52,853 nucleotides of DNA from Acidobacteriota bacterium (GCA_030949985.1 JAUZRX010000037.1:1-52853), one strand, 5' to 3'. Numbered from the stretch's first letter, positions 42,167 through 51,712 are shown. Numbers and translations: made by a program. Notes: a model not told the origin generated them from the sequence alone.

Positions 42167-45100
42167 GGAACCTCGTCGCCGCCGCTGTTGAGAGCCGTGA
42201 CCAGGTAGTAGTAGGTCGCGGCGTCCGAGGGGCCGGCCACCCCGAGGTCGTAGTGCAGGGGCGCGGTGGGACGGGCCGTTTCACTGAAGCCGCCGCCGGG
42301 GGAAACGCTGCGCTGGACCCGGTACTCGGTGGCCGGGCCATGAGTCGCGTCCTCCGCCGGAGCGGTCCAGCTCAAGCGCAGGTCGAAGTGGCGGCGTTCG
42401 AGCCGCAGCGTGTCGCCCACGGGGTTCGGCGGATCGAGCACGGGGGCGTCCCAGCCCTCGCAGACCCAGCGGTCGCCTTCCAGGCGCAGGTCGTCGAGCC
42501 CCGCCTCGACGATGCTCTCTCCCCCCCCGTCGGTGACCACGAAACGCAGCGCGAACTGGTCGGTGGGCGTGATCAGATTCGAGAGTTCCTTGCGCACGAA
42601 GGTCCAGGCATTGGCCTTGGTGGAGACGGTCTCCACCTGCCTGTACTGCAGGCCATCTTCCGTGACCTCCACCACCAGGGTGTCGGGCCCGGGACCGTCG
42701 CCCGTGAAGAACCAGCGCCAGTAGGTCAGTTCCAGGGTCTCCCAGGCGCCGGCGGCCAGGGGCGGGGTGGTGAGAATGGTCTGACCGTCCACCTCGGCGA
42801 TGGTCGGTGGCACGACCGTCGGCGGTTGCACGTTCTGGGTCGCCCAGCAGTTGATCCCCGGGTCCGGCGTGTGGTCCTGGTCCGGGTTGGCCGGCTCCCC
42901 GTTGTAGAACGAGGGGTGGGGCTCACCCCACTGCCAGTCGCCGTCGGTGGCGTCGCCGGAGACGGTCCAGCCCCGGTCGAGTTCCATGTCGTCCTCGAAG
43001 AGCAGGCCGTATTCCAGGCTGCCCACCGGCACGGTGAAGTGACTGACGGACTCGGCCCCGCTGTCGTCCCGCACGGTGAGGGTGAAGGGGATCTTCGCCG
43101 CGCACTCCGGTCCCGCGGTGAAGGTGAAGTGCGGCGGCAACGATCCGACGACCGCGCCGGCGGGAATCACCGGGTACTCGGCCACGGCGTTGTGGATCGT
43201 CACCGCCGGATCCGTGGTGCTCAACACGGCGGTGACGCCCCGACTCGCCGACGAGCGGGTACTGCGCAAGTCGACGGTCATGGTCACGGTCTCGCCCGCG
43301 TCCAGCGCACCGTCGGCGTTGCCGTAGTTGGGATCGTTCTCTTCGATCCGGTGACTGTCGTATTTCAGCTTGCCGCCGGCGGTCAGGGCCGCCCGGCCGC
43401 AGATGGCGATGTCGTCGATGTAGAAGCCGCTGCGGCTGCCACCTCCATCCTGGCGCAGTACGAAGCGCAGCCAGACCTGGGAGAGATCATCGACACTCTC
43501 GGGCAGGTCCACCCGGTATTCCTCCCAGCGCTCGTCCCGGCCGAAGCCCCGCCAGACCTCGGTGAAGGTGCTGCCGTCGGTACTCACCTCGATGCGGGCC
43601 AGGTCGTAGGCCGGCTCGTTGTTCAGCCAGCGCTGAAAGCGCAGTTCGGCATCCTTCAGTCCCTCGAGGTCGATGGGCGCGGAGGTCAGCACGAACTCTC
43701 CCCCCCCCGTGCCGTAGTTGCCCGACAGGTTGGTGCCGTAGACGTTGTCGCCGCTGAACGCGCGATCCGGGCCGGAGACGCCGCCCGATCCCGCCGGCAC
43801 GCCGAACTCCCAGCCCAGAGCCGGGCCTTCGATGGTCCAGCCCGGATCCTCGTCGAGAGCCTCGAGCCAGAAGGGGCAGGAGACGAATCCGCCGGTGATC
43901 AGCAGGTCCGTCACGGCCTCGCTGCGGCAGAGGCCCTGGTCGGCGCTGAAGGTGATCGTGACCCGGGCCCGGTGGCCCTCGGGAGCATCGGCCAGGATGC
44001 GCAGACGGAACGGGTCGAGGGCCTCGGCCCGCCCTTCGGCGGGAATCAGCGCAAAAGCGGCCTGGTCGTCGAGAATCTCCACGTAGGGATCGGTGGAACT
44101 GAGCCGCGCCACGCCGCCGGTGATCTCGCCGCCGGTGGCATAGGCGGTGGGGTAGAGGTCGGCCTCCTCGCCGGCGTCGAGTTCGCCGTCGGCATCGCCG
44201 GCCGCGTCGTCGACCCGCAGATCGCTCAGCTCGAGGGCGAACGAGCCGTCGGGAACCAGCCAGAAGTCCTGCTGCGCGTTGCTGAAGGCGACGCGGGTCG
44301 GCCAACTTTGCCGGTGGTAGCCGCTCAGCGCCGCGTAGGCGGTGTATGTGCCGGGCACCAGGATGCGGTGGTAGAAACCGTTGGCCGGGACGGCGGTCCG
44401 GGGCTCCTGGCCCTGGGTGAAAACCTGCTCCTCGAGACCCACCTCCGCTCCCAGGGGCGCCGCCGAACAGGCGTCGCGCACCCGGCCGGTGATGGCGCCT
44501 CCGGCCATCCGGCGGAGCAGGTACTGCCAGCCTGCCCGGTTGCGCAGCACGGTGTCGTCACGCCAGGTGTCGTAGTCGGGCTGAAAACCCTGCATCGCCG
44601 CGTTCATTTCGATGGTGAAGCCCACCGTACCCGCGATGGCGTGGAGCCAGCCGTCACTGTCCCCGTCGACCTCGTAGAGCAGTTCGTAAGGAGTCCCCAT
44701 TTCGTACCAGCCGTCGCCGGCGTCGTTCTCGATGGAGGCCGCCAGGCTTGAACCCAGGTCCCGGTGAGCCCTGAGATCCGGATCGTCCGGCTTGCTGGGC
44801 TGACAGCCGAAGGGATGGAGCACCAGTTCGCTGTAGGTGTGATAGGTCAGGCTGATCGAGGGATGCACCGAACGGGCCAGCTCTGTCAGGCCCCGGGTTT
44901 CCGGCTCGGAATTGGCGGAAGGGCCGCGATAGGTGTCGGAACTGGGCACGCCGCTCGACCCCCCGCAGCCGTCGGGCCCCCAGAGGTAGGGGTAGTTGCG
45001 GTTGGGGTCCACGCCAAAGCTGCCGTCGCCGTTGTCACGGCGGTTCTTGCGCCAGTTGCTGTTGACGTTGAAGACGTAGTTGGTGCCGTCCGGGTTGTGA

Positions 45101-45726
45101 CAGGGCACGATGTAGATCTGGTAGTTGTCGACCCACTCGGTGACCTCGGGGTCGATGCCGTAGTTGTCGGTCAGGTAGTCCATCATGTCGATCAGCGCCT
45201 CGGGGGTCATCACCTCCCGGGCGTGATGCTGGGCGACGAAGAGAATCCGCGGCTCGGCCTCGTCCTGCTCCACGTTGTCGGAGATCTTCAGCAGACCGAC
45301 GACCCTCCCGCCCTCGGTCGGCGAAGAGTACTCCAGGCGCCGGGCGATGGCCGGGTGCTCGCCGGCCACCCGGTCGATCTCGGCGTCGGTCTCGGCCTCG
45401 TCATGGTAGTCGGAGAGGGCGTCGAGGCCATCGGTGGTGGGGGTCGTCTCCTCCAGCACCCGGGGATCGAAACCGGCCTGCCGCAACGCGCTGAGCTCGG
45501 ACTCCCGCACGGTCAGGTAGGCCGCCCCGGTCTTCGCCTTGTAGGCGTCGATCAGCAGGCCCATGGCGGTGATCCGGGCCAGGTCCGCGGGGGGCTCGGC
45601 GAGTTGGACCGCCACCCGGAAGTAGCGCTCGGCGGGCGATGGAGCGGGAGCGGCGATGATACCCGGCACCAGGACGAGGAGCAGAACGAGGGCCCACCAG
45701 GGGCACCGGCGAAGACGGGCGGTCAT
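42163..45726 (-). CDS. Secreted M14-family zinc carboxypeptidase, multidomain
   Basis: Exported protein of 1187 residues; signal peptide about 1-26, then a propeptide-like region to about 95. The peptidase domain (about 100-410) has zinc ligands H168 and E171 in HHARE, a third His in SLTYHTYSE, substrate-binding DPNRNYPYLW, and the catalytic Glu in FTIEMN. Downstream: a carboxypeptidase-regulatory-like beta domain (about 415-500, GAITGRVRDA), CARDB/MAM-like beta domains, and a final fibronectin type III-like domain. No sorting motif is seen at the C-terminus. It lies 126 bp after mraY and may be the last gene of that operon or have its own promoter. Confidence 0.92.
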   Translation of the reverse strand: MTARLRRCPWWALVLLLVLVPGIIAAPAPSPAERYFRVAVQLAEPPADLARITAMGLLIDAYKAKTGAAYLTVRESELSALRQAGFDPRVLEETTPTTDGLDALSDYHDEAETDAEIDRVAGEHPAIARRLEYSSPTEGGRVVGLLKISDNVEQDEAEPRILFVAQHHAREVMTPEALIDMMDYLTDNYGIDPEVTEWVDNYQIYIVPCHNPDGTNYVFNVNSNWRKNRRDNGDGSFGVDPNRNYPYLWGPDGCGGSSGVPSSDTYRGPSANSEPETRGLTELARSVHPSISLTYHTYSELVLHPFGCQPSKPDDPDLRAHRDLGSSLAASIENDAGDGWYEMGTPYELLYEVDGDSDGWLHAIAGTVGFTIEMNAAMQGFQPDYDTWRDDTVLRNRAGWQYLLRRMAGGAITGRVRDACSAAPLGAEVGLEEQVFTQGQEPRTAVPANGFYHRILVPGTYTAYAALSGYHRQSWPTRVAFSNAQQDFWLVPDGSFALELSDLRVDDAAGDADGELDAGEEADLYPTAYATGGEITGGVARLSSTDPYVEILDDQAAFALIPAEGRAEALDPFRLRILADAPEGHRARVTITFSADQGLCRSEAVTDLLITGGFVSCPFWLEALDEDPGWTIEGPALGWEFGVPAGSGGVSGPDRAFSGDNVYGTNLSGNYGTGGGEFVLTSAPIDLEGLKDAELRFQRWLNNEPAYDLARIEVSTDGSTFTEVWRGFGRDERWEEYRVDLPESVDDLSQVWLRFVLRQDGGGSRSGFYIDDIAICGRAALTAGGKLKYDSHRIEENDPNYGNADGALDAGETVTMTVDLRSTRSSASRGVTAVLSTTDPAVTIHNAVAEYPVIPAGAVVGSLPPHFTFTAGPECAAKIPFTLTVRDDSGAESVSHFTVPVGSLEYGLLFEDDMELDRGWTVSGDATDGDWQWGEPHPSFYNGEPANPDQDHTPDPGINCWATQNVQPPTVVPPTIAEVDGQTILTTPPLAAGAWETLELTYWRWFFTGDGPGPDTLVVEVTEDGLQYRQVETVSTKANAWTFVRKELSNLITPTDQFALRFVVTDGGGESIVEAGLDDLRLEGDRWVCEGWDAPVLDPPNPVGDTLRLERRHFDLRLSWTAPAEDATHGPATEYRVQRSVSPGGGFSETARPTAPLHYDLGVAGPSDAATYYYLVTALNSGGDEVP

Positions 45727-45852
45727 GGATGTCTCTCCACGGTGGGCCGCGCTCGGGGGGTGGGGTCCCTGGGGGGGCGGGCCACGCTTCTGCCCGTTCT
45801 TATACGTCGAAACCCCGCCCCGATGAACCGCCGAGCGACGATATCGACCGCG

Positions 45853-46959
45853 TCAGCGGATTTTCAGGGAGAGGAAGCCGATGGTGGCCAGAATCATGGC
45901 GACGATCCAGAAGCGCACCACCACCTTGGGCTCGGGAATGCCCGCGTGGCTCATGGCGTGGTGGAAAGGGGCGCGGTGGAACACCCGCCGGCCGATGCGG
46001 TCGCCCACCTTCTGCTGCATCAGCGAGGTGAAGATCTCGAAGACGAAGACGCCGCCGACGATGGGAAAGAGCATCTCCTGCTTGGTCAGGAAGGCCATCA
46101 TCGCCAGCACCCCCCCGATGCCCAACGAGCCGGTGTCCCCCATGAAGACCTCGGCCGGATAGGTGTTGAACCACATGAAACCGAGAATGCCCCCGATCAA
46201 CACGCCGGCGAAGACCGCCATTTCGCCGGCCCCCGGAAGATAGGGAAACAGCAGGTACCGCGCGTAAATCGTGTTGCCCAGGATGTAAGCATAGACCAGG
46301 TACACACCGAGACCGAAGGTGGAAGTGCCGCAAAGCAACCCATCCATGCCGTCGGTGATATTCACCGCGTTGACGATGGAGAAGATGGCGAACACGGCGA
46401 AGAGCACGAACCCCACCGGCGTCAGGTCCAGCAGCGGCTCCTTGTAGAACGGGATGTAGAGCAGCGTCCGCTCCCTCGCGGGCAGCGGACTGAAGTCGGA
46501 AACCAGGAAGACGGCGAAGGGCACGATGCAACCCAGCAGCAGCAGGGTCTTGGCCGCCTGGCTCAGTCCCGACAGGGACGACTTGAAACGGGACTTGAGG
46601 GAGTCGTCGAGGAAGCCCACCAGGGAGAGGTAGGAGAAGCCTCCCACCAGCGGCCAGAAGAACCGGCTTTCCAGGTCGCCCCAGAGGAAGACCGAAACCA
46701 GGGTGGAGGCCAGCAGGATCAGCCCCCCGGCGGTCGGCGTGCCCCGCTTGGACTCGGCGCTCAGGGAGAGGAAATCGCCGGAGGTGTCCCGCAGCCCCTT
46801 GTCGTAGAGGCGCACGATGAAACGGAAACCGAAGAGCAGGCTCAGCCCCAGGGCGGTGGCCATGCCCAGCAAGGCGCGCACGGTGATGTAGTTGGCCAGC
46901 CGGAGAAAGCCGGCATCGACCCCCAGGTCGGCCAGCCACGCGGCGAGCAACTTGATCAT
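45853..46959 (-). CDS. mraY: MraY-type phospho-MurNAc-pentapeptide transferase, variant motif
   Basis: Polytopic membrane enzyme of 368 residues, normal MraY length, making lipid I from UDP-MurNAc-pentapeptide and undecaprenyl phosphate. Seen: KRGTPTAGGL, VGFLDDSLKS, NAVNITDGMDGL, VFMGDTGSLGIGG and the C-terminal PEPKVVVRFWIVA. The conserved APxHHHFE signature reads APFHHAMSHAG, so the third His of the HHH motif is replaced by Ala. ATG 46959 overlaps the murG stop (ATGA); the open frame upstream is antisense-like sequence inside murG. The variant motif leaves open a changed substrate or a paralogue role. Confidence 0.9.
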   Translation of the reverse strand: MIKLLAAWLADLGVDAGFLRLANYITVRALLGMATALGLSLLFGFRFIVRLYDKGLRDTSGDFLSLSAESKRGTPTAGGLILLASTLVSVFLWGDLESRFFWPLVGGFSYLSLVGFLDDSLKSRFKSSLSGLSQAAKTLLLLGCIVPFAVFLVSDFSPLPARERTLLYIPFYKEPLLDLTPVGFVLFAVFAIFSIVNAVNITDGMDGLLCGTSTFGLGVYLVYAYILGNTIYARYLLFPYLPGAGEMAVFAGVLIGGILGFMWFNTYPAEVFMGDTGSLGIGGVLAMMAFLTKQEMLFPIVGGVFVFEIFTSLMQQKVGDRIGRRVFHRAPFHHAMSHAGIPEPKVVVRFWIVAMILATIGFLSLKIR

Positions 46960-48959
46960 CCCATCCGCTCCAGTTGTTCGATCACCCGGATGTAGCGCGA
47001 ACGCACCCGGAAATGGGGCCGGAACTCCGAGGTGGTCACCAGCATCCGTTTGACGAAGAGGCGCACGCGGGCGATGTCTTCGAAACGCCCGGCCCTCAAC
47101 CCGAGAGAAATGGCATCGAGCAGGGCTTCCCGCAGGCGGATCTTCCGGGACGCCCGGTAGCGCTCCATCCGCGCCAGGAACGTCGTCTCGTCCAGGAAGA
47201 GCACCGCGGCCAGGATCGCCTCGGCCCGCACTTCCCAACTCTCCAGGCGTCGATCGAGGCGTGAGAGGATCAGTTCGTGAATGTCTTTCCGCGCGGCCAT
47301 TGGCCCGTGGAAGCGCCGGTAGAGGGCGATGGCCTCCCGCCGCGTCTCGTAGTAGCCGTCTTCGAGTCCGGCCCGCACCAGGTCGCCGAAAAAGGGCTCG
47401 TACGCCCCCGCCCGCCGGAGGGCGGCCAGGGCGTTCCGCTTGAGGTAGCCGCGGAAACCGTCGAAGTGGTCCCGGATGAAGGGGTAGCGCTCGCGACACC
47501 CCAGGGCGCCGATCAGCTTGATGCCCCGGTTGACCACCAGGTCGTCGGAAGAAGCCAGGTACTCTTCCATCTTGATCCGGTAATACTGGCGGTAGAGTTC
47601 GTCCACCGATCGTTCCCGCCCCTCGACCGCCAGGTACTTGATCAGGCTGTCGAAGTTGCGCTGAAAGCGCACGAAGCGGGGCTCGACCACCTGGGAGACG
47701 AAATCCACCGGCCGGCGCCCGAGGACACTGGAGACGGCGCGCACCACCGAGTCTTCCATGCCCCGGTCGTAGAGTGCCGCGGCATGGGCGGCCAGGGTCC
47801 GGCGACGCTCGGGATCGGCGGCCAGGGCCTCGATGCGCGCCGCCAGTTCCCCGGCGTCCACCATGTCCCGGCCGCTGGACGGATCCCGGCGTTCGAAGAG
47901 CACCTCGGCTCCGTCTTTCTCGGCCACGGCCAGGGCGTTGAACTCCTGGTGATCGCCAGGCAGGCCGCGCTTGGGGATCAACAGCGCCGCGCGCCCCAGC
48001 GCCAGCACCTCGGAAAGGGAGCCGGCTCCCGCCCGGCAGACCAGCAGGTCGGCGGCCCGCTGGTAGTCGTAGAGATCGTCCAGGTAACGGTAGCCGCGAT
48101 AGAAGACCCGACCGTCCTCCCGCCTGGCCACCAGGTCGGCGGCCTGGAAGCGCTCGCCCAGCACGTCACGGATGCGCCGCGCGGTGTCTCCCACCGCGTC
48201 GTAGGAGCGGGAAGCCTGCAGGCCGACACTGTGCACGATGACGAGCCTGTCCACCCGGGCCAGCCGCCCGAGGGCCGCGGCCAGCGCCCGGTTGATGCTG
48301 CGCGCACCCATCGAACCACCGGCCACCACCACCACGAAAGCATCCTCGGGCAGGTTCAGCCGGCGGCGCAGCGCCCCCCGCTCCTCTCCCTCTTCCAGGT
48401 AGGTCCGGCGCACCGGGTAGCCCGTGGCCACGCAGCGATTGTTCCAGATGAAGTAGGCGGTCTCCTTGAAACTCACCAGCACCAGGTCGGCGAAGAGCGA
48501 GGCGAACTGGTTGAGCAGGCCGGGCACCAGGTTCTGCTCGTCGATGACGATGCGCAGGCGAAGGAAGGGTTTGAGCAGGAACGCCGCCACGATCACCGGG
48601 GCCGAGACGTAGCCGCCGGCCGCCAGCACCAGCCGGGGCCGAAAACGCAGCAGCCAGGCCATCGAGGCCAGGGCCCCACGCAGCACCGAAGCCAGTGCCC
48701 GCAGCTTGGCCGGCCACGAGCCCCCGGCAAAGGGCGCGGCCGGAATGAACTGCAAAGGGATGCCCTGGCGGGGAACGATTTCTTCTTCCGCCCGGCCCCG
48801 CACGCCAAGGTAGAGCGCCTTGCCCACGATACCCCGCCGGCGGAGCATCTCGTACAGCGCCAGGCAGGGATAGACGTGTCCGCCGGTCCCGCCCCCGGTC
48901 AGGACGACACGCACCCCCCTGGCGGTCGGGGGAGCCGTGGATTCCCGTCGCGAGGCCAT
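46956..48959 (-). CDS. murG: MurG glycosyltransferase with C-terminal HEAT-like extension
   Basis: Protein of 667 residues against about 360 for MurG. The GT28 part (about 1-410) has the donor/acceptor loop TGGGTGGHVYP (21-31), IDEQNLVPGLLNQ, GGSMGARSINRAL and CRAGAGSLSEVLALG, matching lipid I:GlcNAc transferase. Residues about 416-667 (46956-47714) are helical, with recurring hydrophobic patterns (VNRGIKLIGALG, LKRNALAALRRAG, TRREAIALYRRF) like HEAT repeats and no stop or frameshift between the parts. The start is ATG 48959; the longer frame would run through nfuA antisense. It lies 14 bp after nfuA and overlaps mraY by ATGA. The extension may dock MraY or other cell-wall enzymes. Confidence 0.9.
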   Translation of the reverse strand: MASRRESTAPPTARGVRVVLTGGGTGGHVYPCLALYEMLRRRGIVGKALYLGVRGRAEEEIVPRQGIPLQFIPAAPFAGGSWPAKLRALASVLRGALASMAWLLRFRPRLVLAAGGYVSAPVIVAAFLLKPFLRLRIVIDEQNLVPGLLNQFASLFADLVLVSFKETAYFIWNNRCVATGYPVRRTYLEEGEERGALRRRLNLPEDAFVVVVAGGSMGARSINRALAAALGRLARVDRLVIVHSVGLQASRSYDAVGDTARRIRDVLGERFQAADLVARREDGRVFYRGYRYLDDLYDYQRAADLLVCRAGAGSLSEVLALGRAALLIPKRGLPGDHQEFNALAVAEKDGAEVLFERRDPSSGRDMVDAGELAARIEALAADPERRRTLAAHAAALYDRGMEDSVVRAVSSVLGRRPVDFVSQVVEPRFVRFQRNFDSLIKYLAVEGRERSVDELYRQYYRIKMEEYLASSDDLVVNRGIKLIGALGCRERYPFIRDHFDGFRGYLKRNALAALRRAGAYEPFFGDLVRAGLEDGYYETRREAIALYRRFHGPMAARKDIHELILSRLDRRLESWEVRAEAILAAVLFLDETTFLARMERYRASRKIRLREALLDAISLGLRAGRFEDIARVRLFVKRMLVTTSEFRPHFRVRSRYIRVIEQLERMG

Positions 48960-48973
48960 CGCCGCCGCGGGCT

Positions 48974-49546
48974 TCAGTGGGACATGAAAGGGTGGGTTCC
49001 CGCGCCGTGATCGGTTCGGTCGACCACGTCGCTGATCTCGGGCACTTCCCCGATGATCGCCCGCCGGATCCCCTCGCTCAGAGTGGCCTGGGCGCCGGAG
49101 CAGCCCTGGCAGCCCCCGCCGAGCTGGACATAGGCCACACCATCGCTGACCTCCACCAGCTCGATCCAGCCGCCATGCTGGGCCAGGGAGGGCTGCACGC
49201 GCTGATCGAGGACCGACTGCACCTTCCTGGCCACCGGATCTTTCCACTCGGGCTCGGCGGCGGGGTTTTTGATCTGGAAGCCGGCGTTGCCGTCGTGCTC
49301 GACGAAGTCGACGGTGGCGTCTTTCATCCACTCCGCGGATTGAGCATCGAAGACAGCCTTGATGCCGTCGGCCTCGACCACCTGGTCCTGCTCGGTGATC
49401 TCCCCGTCACCCACCAGCTGCAAACCGTAGCGGAAGGTGTAGTTGCCCACCTTGGACGCGCGAATCCTCAGCGCGTTGGCGTCGTCGCCGGACTCTTCCA
49501 TGATTTCGCGGATCTTGCTGCTCGCCGCCTGAGTGAAGCTGATCAT
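48974..49546 (-). CDS. nfuA: NfuA-type Fe-S cluster carrier
   Basis: Protein of 190 residues, the usual NfuA length. An N-terminal degenerate IscA/HesB-like domain (about 1-95) lacks the IscA cysteines, and a C-terminal NifU domain (about 105-175) has the cluster-binding C136-x-x-C139 in LGGGCQGCSGAQ. It carries [4Fe-4S] clusters to apo-proteins, useful under oxidative stress or iron limitation. ATG 49546 follows AGGAG with good spacing. It is the first gene of the minus-strand run nfuA-murG-mraY; the functional link of Fe-S carrier and cell-wall genes is not evident. Confidence 0.93.
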   Translation of the reverse strand: MISFTQAASSKIREIMEESGDDANALRIRASKVGNYTFRYGLQLVGDGEITEQDQVVEADGIKAVFDAQSAEWMKDATVDFVEHDGNAGFQIKNPAAEPEWKDPVARKVQSVLDQRVQPSLAQHGGWIELVEVSDGVAYVQLGGGCQGCSGAQATLSEGIRRAIIGEVPEISDVVDRTDHGAGTHPFMSH

Positions 49547-49742
49547 CTGAAAATCTCCTCGTTGACTCCGGATCACGGGAAGGCAGTTTACCCTTCCCCG
49601 GCCGGAATTGCGCCTCGGGACCGGGGCGGATGGGGCCTCATCCCGCCCGGCGGCCACCGGATCACAGATGCGTAACCACCTTTGGGTTTCACGAACCGGC
49701 GGCGTTCCCACCTGCCGGCCCTCGTGAGAGCGCCGAAGTCCG

Positions 49743-49748
49743 TATACT
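49743..49748 (+). promoter_or_regulatory. Putative -10 box of the S9 peptidase gene
   Basis: TATACT lies 55 nt upstream of ATG 49804, within the 257 bp region between this gene and the divergent nfuA. No -35 match at normal spacing is visible. The rest of the gap shows no other clear element. Confidence 0.3.
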
Positions 49749-49803
49749 AGCGGCTTGCCCGGCCCCGCCGCCGCTTCCGGCCCGGGGCCCACAGAGAGAG
49801 ATC

Positions 49804-51684
49804 ATGCCCCAGGTCCCCCTGATCCCCCGAGAAGTCCTCTTCGGCAATCCCGGCCGGGCCGCGCCGCGCATCTCCCCGGACGGCGACCGCCTGGCCTACC
49901 TGGCGCCCTCCCCCCAGGGGGTGCTCAACATCTGGGTCCGCACCCTGGGCCGGCAGGATGACACCCAGGTCACCGACGATCGACAGCGCGGCATTCGTTC
50001 CTACACCTGGACCCACGATGGCCGGCACCTGCTCTACGTCCAGGACCGGGAAGGGGACGAGAACTGGCACGTCCACCTGGTCCACGCCGCCGAACGCAGC
50101 ACCCGCGACCTGACCCCCTTCGACGGGGTGCGGGCCCAGGGGGTGATGCTCGACCGGCACCACCCGGGACAGATGCTCGTCGGCCTCAACCGCTCCGACC
50201 CCAGCATCTTCGACGTCTACCGGGTCGATCTGGACAGCGGGGAGATGACTCTCGACACCAAGAACCCCGGAGACGTGGTGAGCTGGGTCACCGATGCGAA
50301 TTTCCAGATTCGTGGCGCGGTGGCCAAGAGCACCGAGGACGGCAGCACGTCCCTGCGGGTGCGCTCGAGCCCCGGGGACCGCTGGAAGGTCATCGCCCAC
50401 TGGCCCTTCGAGGACAATGGCGGCCCGGTGGCCTTCACCCGCGACGGCCGGGCGATCATCGCCGAGACCTCGGAGGACAGTGATACCGCGCGCCTGGTGC
50501 TGCTCGACGCGGAAACGGGACGGATACTCGAGCAACTGGCCCACGACCCGCGCTGCGACGTGGGCAGCCTGCTGCTCGATCCCGAGCGCCGGGTGGTCCA
50601 GGCTGTGGGCTTCAACTACCAGCGCAACGAGTGGACACTGCTCGATCCGGGCATCGCCGACGATTTCGCCCTGATCGCCGAGAAGACCCGCGGGCAGTTC
50701 ATGGTCACCGACAGGGACCACGAAGACCGTTTCTGGATCATCGCCGACGAAGTGGACGACGGCCCTCTCACCTGGCATCTCTACGACCGCCACCGGGGGT
50801 GCCTGGAAGTCCTCTTCGCCAACCGCCCCGAACTCGACGACTACCGCCTGGCACCCCGTGACCCGGTGCTCATCAGGACCCGCGACGGCCACGACATGGT
50901 GGGCTTTCTGACCCTGCCGGTGGATCGGGAGAGTCGGCCCGGCCCGATGGTCCTGGTGGTCCACGGCGGACCCTGGGCCCGGGACCGATGGGGCTTCGAC
51001 CCCGTGGCCCAGTGGCTGGCCAATCGTGGCTACACGGCCCTGCAGGTCAATTTCCGCGGCTCCACCGGCTACGGCAAGAGCTGGCTCAACGCAGGCAATG
51101 GTGAATGGGGCGTGGGCGCCATGCAGCACGACCTGAGCGACGCGGTCCGGTGGGCCGTCGACCAGGGTTACGCCGATCCGGCCCGGGTCTGCATCTACGG
51201 CGGCTCCTACGGGGGCTACGCCACCCTGGCGGGACTGACCTTCACACCCGAACTCTACTGCTGTGGAGTGGACATCGTCGGCCCCTCCAACGTCCGCACG
51301 CTCTTCGAGTCGGTGCCTCCCTACTGGAAGCCGATGAAACGGCAACTGATCCGCCGCGTGGGGGACGTGGAGGCCGACGAGGCACTCAACCGCCGCATCT
51401 CGCCCCTCTATCACGTGGACAAGATCCGCGCCCCGCTGATCATCGCCCAGGGCGCCAACGACCCCCGCGTCAACATCCGGGAGGCCGACCAGATGGTCGA
51501 AGCCATGCGCAGCCGCGGCCTGGCCGTGACCTACGTGGTCTACCCCGACGAAGGACATGGCTTCGCCCGCCCGGAGAACCGCCTCGACTTCTATGGCCGC
51601 ATCGAGGAGTTCCTCGCCGACAGGCTGGGGGGTCGCGCTGAACCCTGGGTCCAAGTCGAGGGCTCGACGGCGGAGCTTCGCTGA
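49804..51684 (+). CDS. S9 family serine peptidase (acylaminoacyl-peptidase/DPP-like)
   Basis: Cytoplasmic-looking enzyme of 626 residues, no signal peptide. The N-terminal propeller (about 15-370) has TolB/DPP-like strands (AAPRISPDGDRLAYLA, SYTWTHDGRHLLYVQD). The alpha/beta-hydrolase domain carries VLVVHGGPWARDRWGFDP, NFRGSTGYGKSW, nucleophile S468 in GGSYGG, Asp in GANDPRV and His in DEGHGF. This is the S9C layout of acylaminoacyl peptidases. Substrates are short peptides, otherwise unknown. It is followed 28 bp later by the superoxide-reductase-like gene, probably with its own ribosome-binding site in the same transcript. Confidence 0.92.
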   Translation: MPQVPLIPREVLFGNPGRAAPRISPDGDRLAYLAPSPQGVLNIWVRTLGRQDDTQVTDDRQRGIRSYTWTHDGRHLLYVQDREGDENWHVHLVHAAERSTRDLTPFDGVRAQGVMLDRHHPGQMLVGLNRSDPSIFDVYRVDLDSGEMTLDTKNPGDVVSWVTDANFQIRGAVAKSTEDGSTSLRVRSSPGDRWKVIAHWPFEDNGGPVAFTRDGRAIIAETSEDSDTARLVLLDAETGRILEQLAHDPRCDVGSLLLDPERRVVQAVGFNYQRNEWTLLDPGIADDFALIAEKTRGQFMVTDRDHEDRFWIIADEVDDGPLTWHLYDRHRGCLEVLFANRPELDDYRLAPRDPVLIRTRDGHDMVGFLTLPVDRESRPGPMVLVVHGGPWARDRWGFDPVAQWLANRGYTALQVNFRGSTGYGKSWLNAGNGEWGVGAMQHDLSDAVRWAVDQGYADPARVCIYGGSYGGYATLAGLTFTPELYCCGVDIVGPSNVRTLFESVPPYWKPMKRQLIRRVGDVEADEALNRRISPLYHVDKIRAPLIIAQGANDPRVNIREADQMVEAMRSRGLAVTYVVYPDEGHGFARPENRLDFYGRIEEFLADRLGGRAEPWVQVEGSTAELR

Positions 51685-51712
51685 ACAACCCCCTTCCATA
51701 AGGAGTACAGCC

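Noticed and set aside
45735-45746. CTCCACGGTGGG, 12 bases shared with the outer edge of the terminal repeats
   Set aside because: Similarity ends at the 12-base core, with no palindrome, hairpin or transposase nearby; in DNA this GC-rich it is probably chance.
46960-47499. Upstream extension of mraY to 548 residues
   Set aside because: The extra part lies inside murG in another frame; MraY of 368 residues starting at the ATGA overlap is the normal length.
48960-49331. Upstream extension of murG to 791 residues
   Set aside because: It runs antisense-like through nfuA on another frame and is low-complexity Arg/Gly sequence; the MurG fold starts right after ATG 48959.
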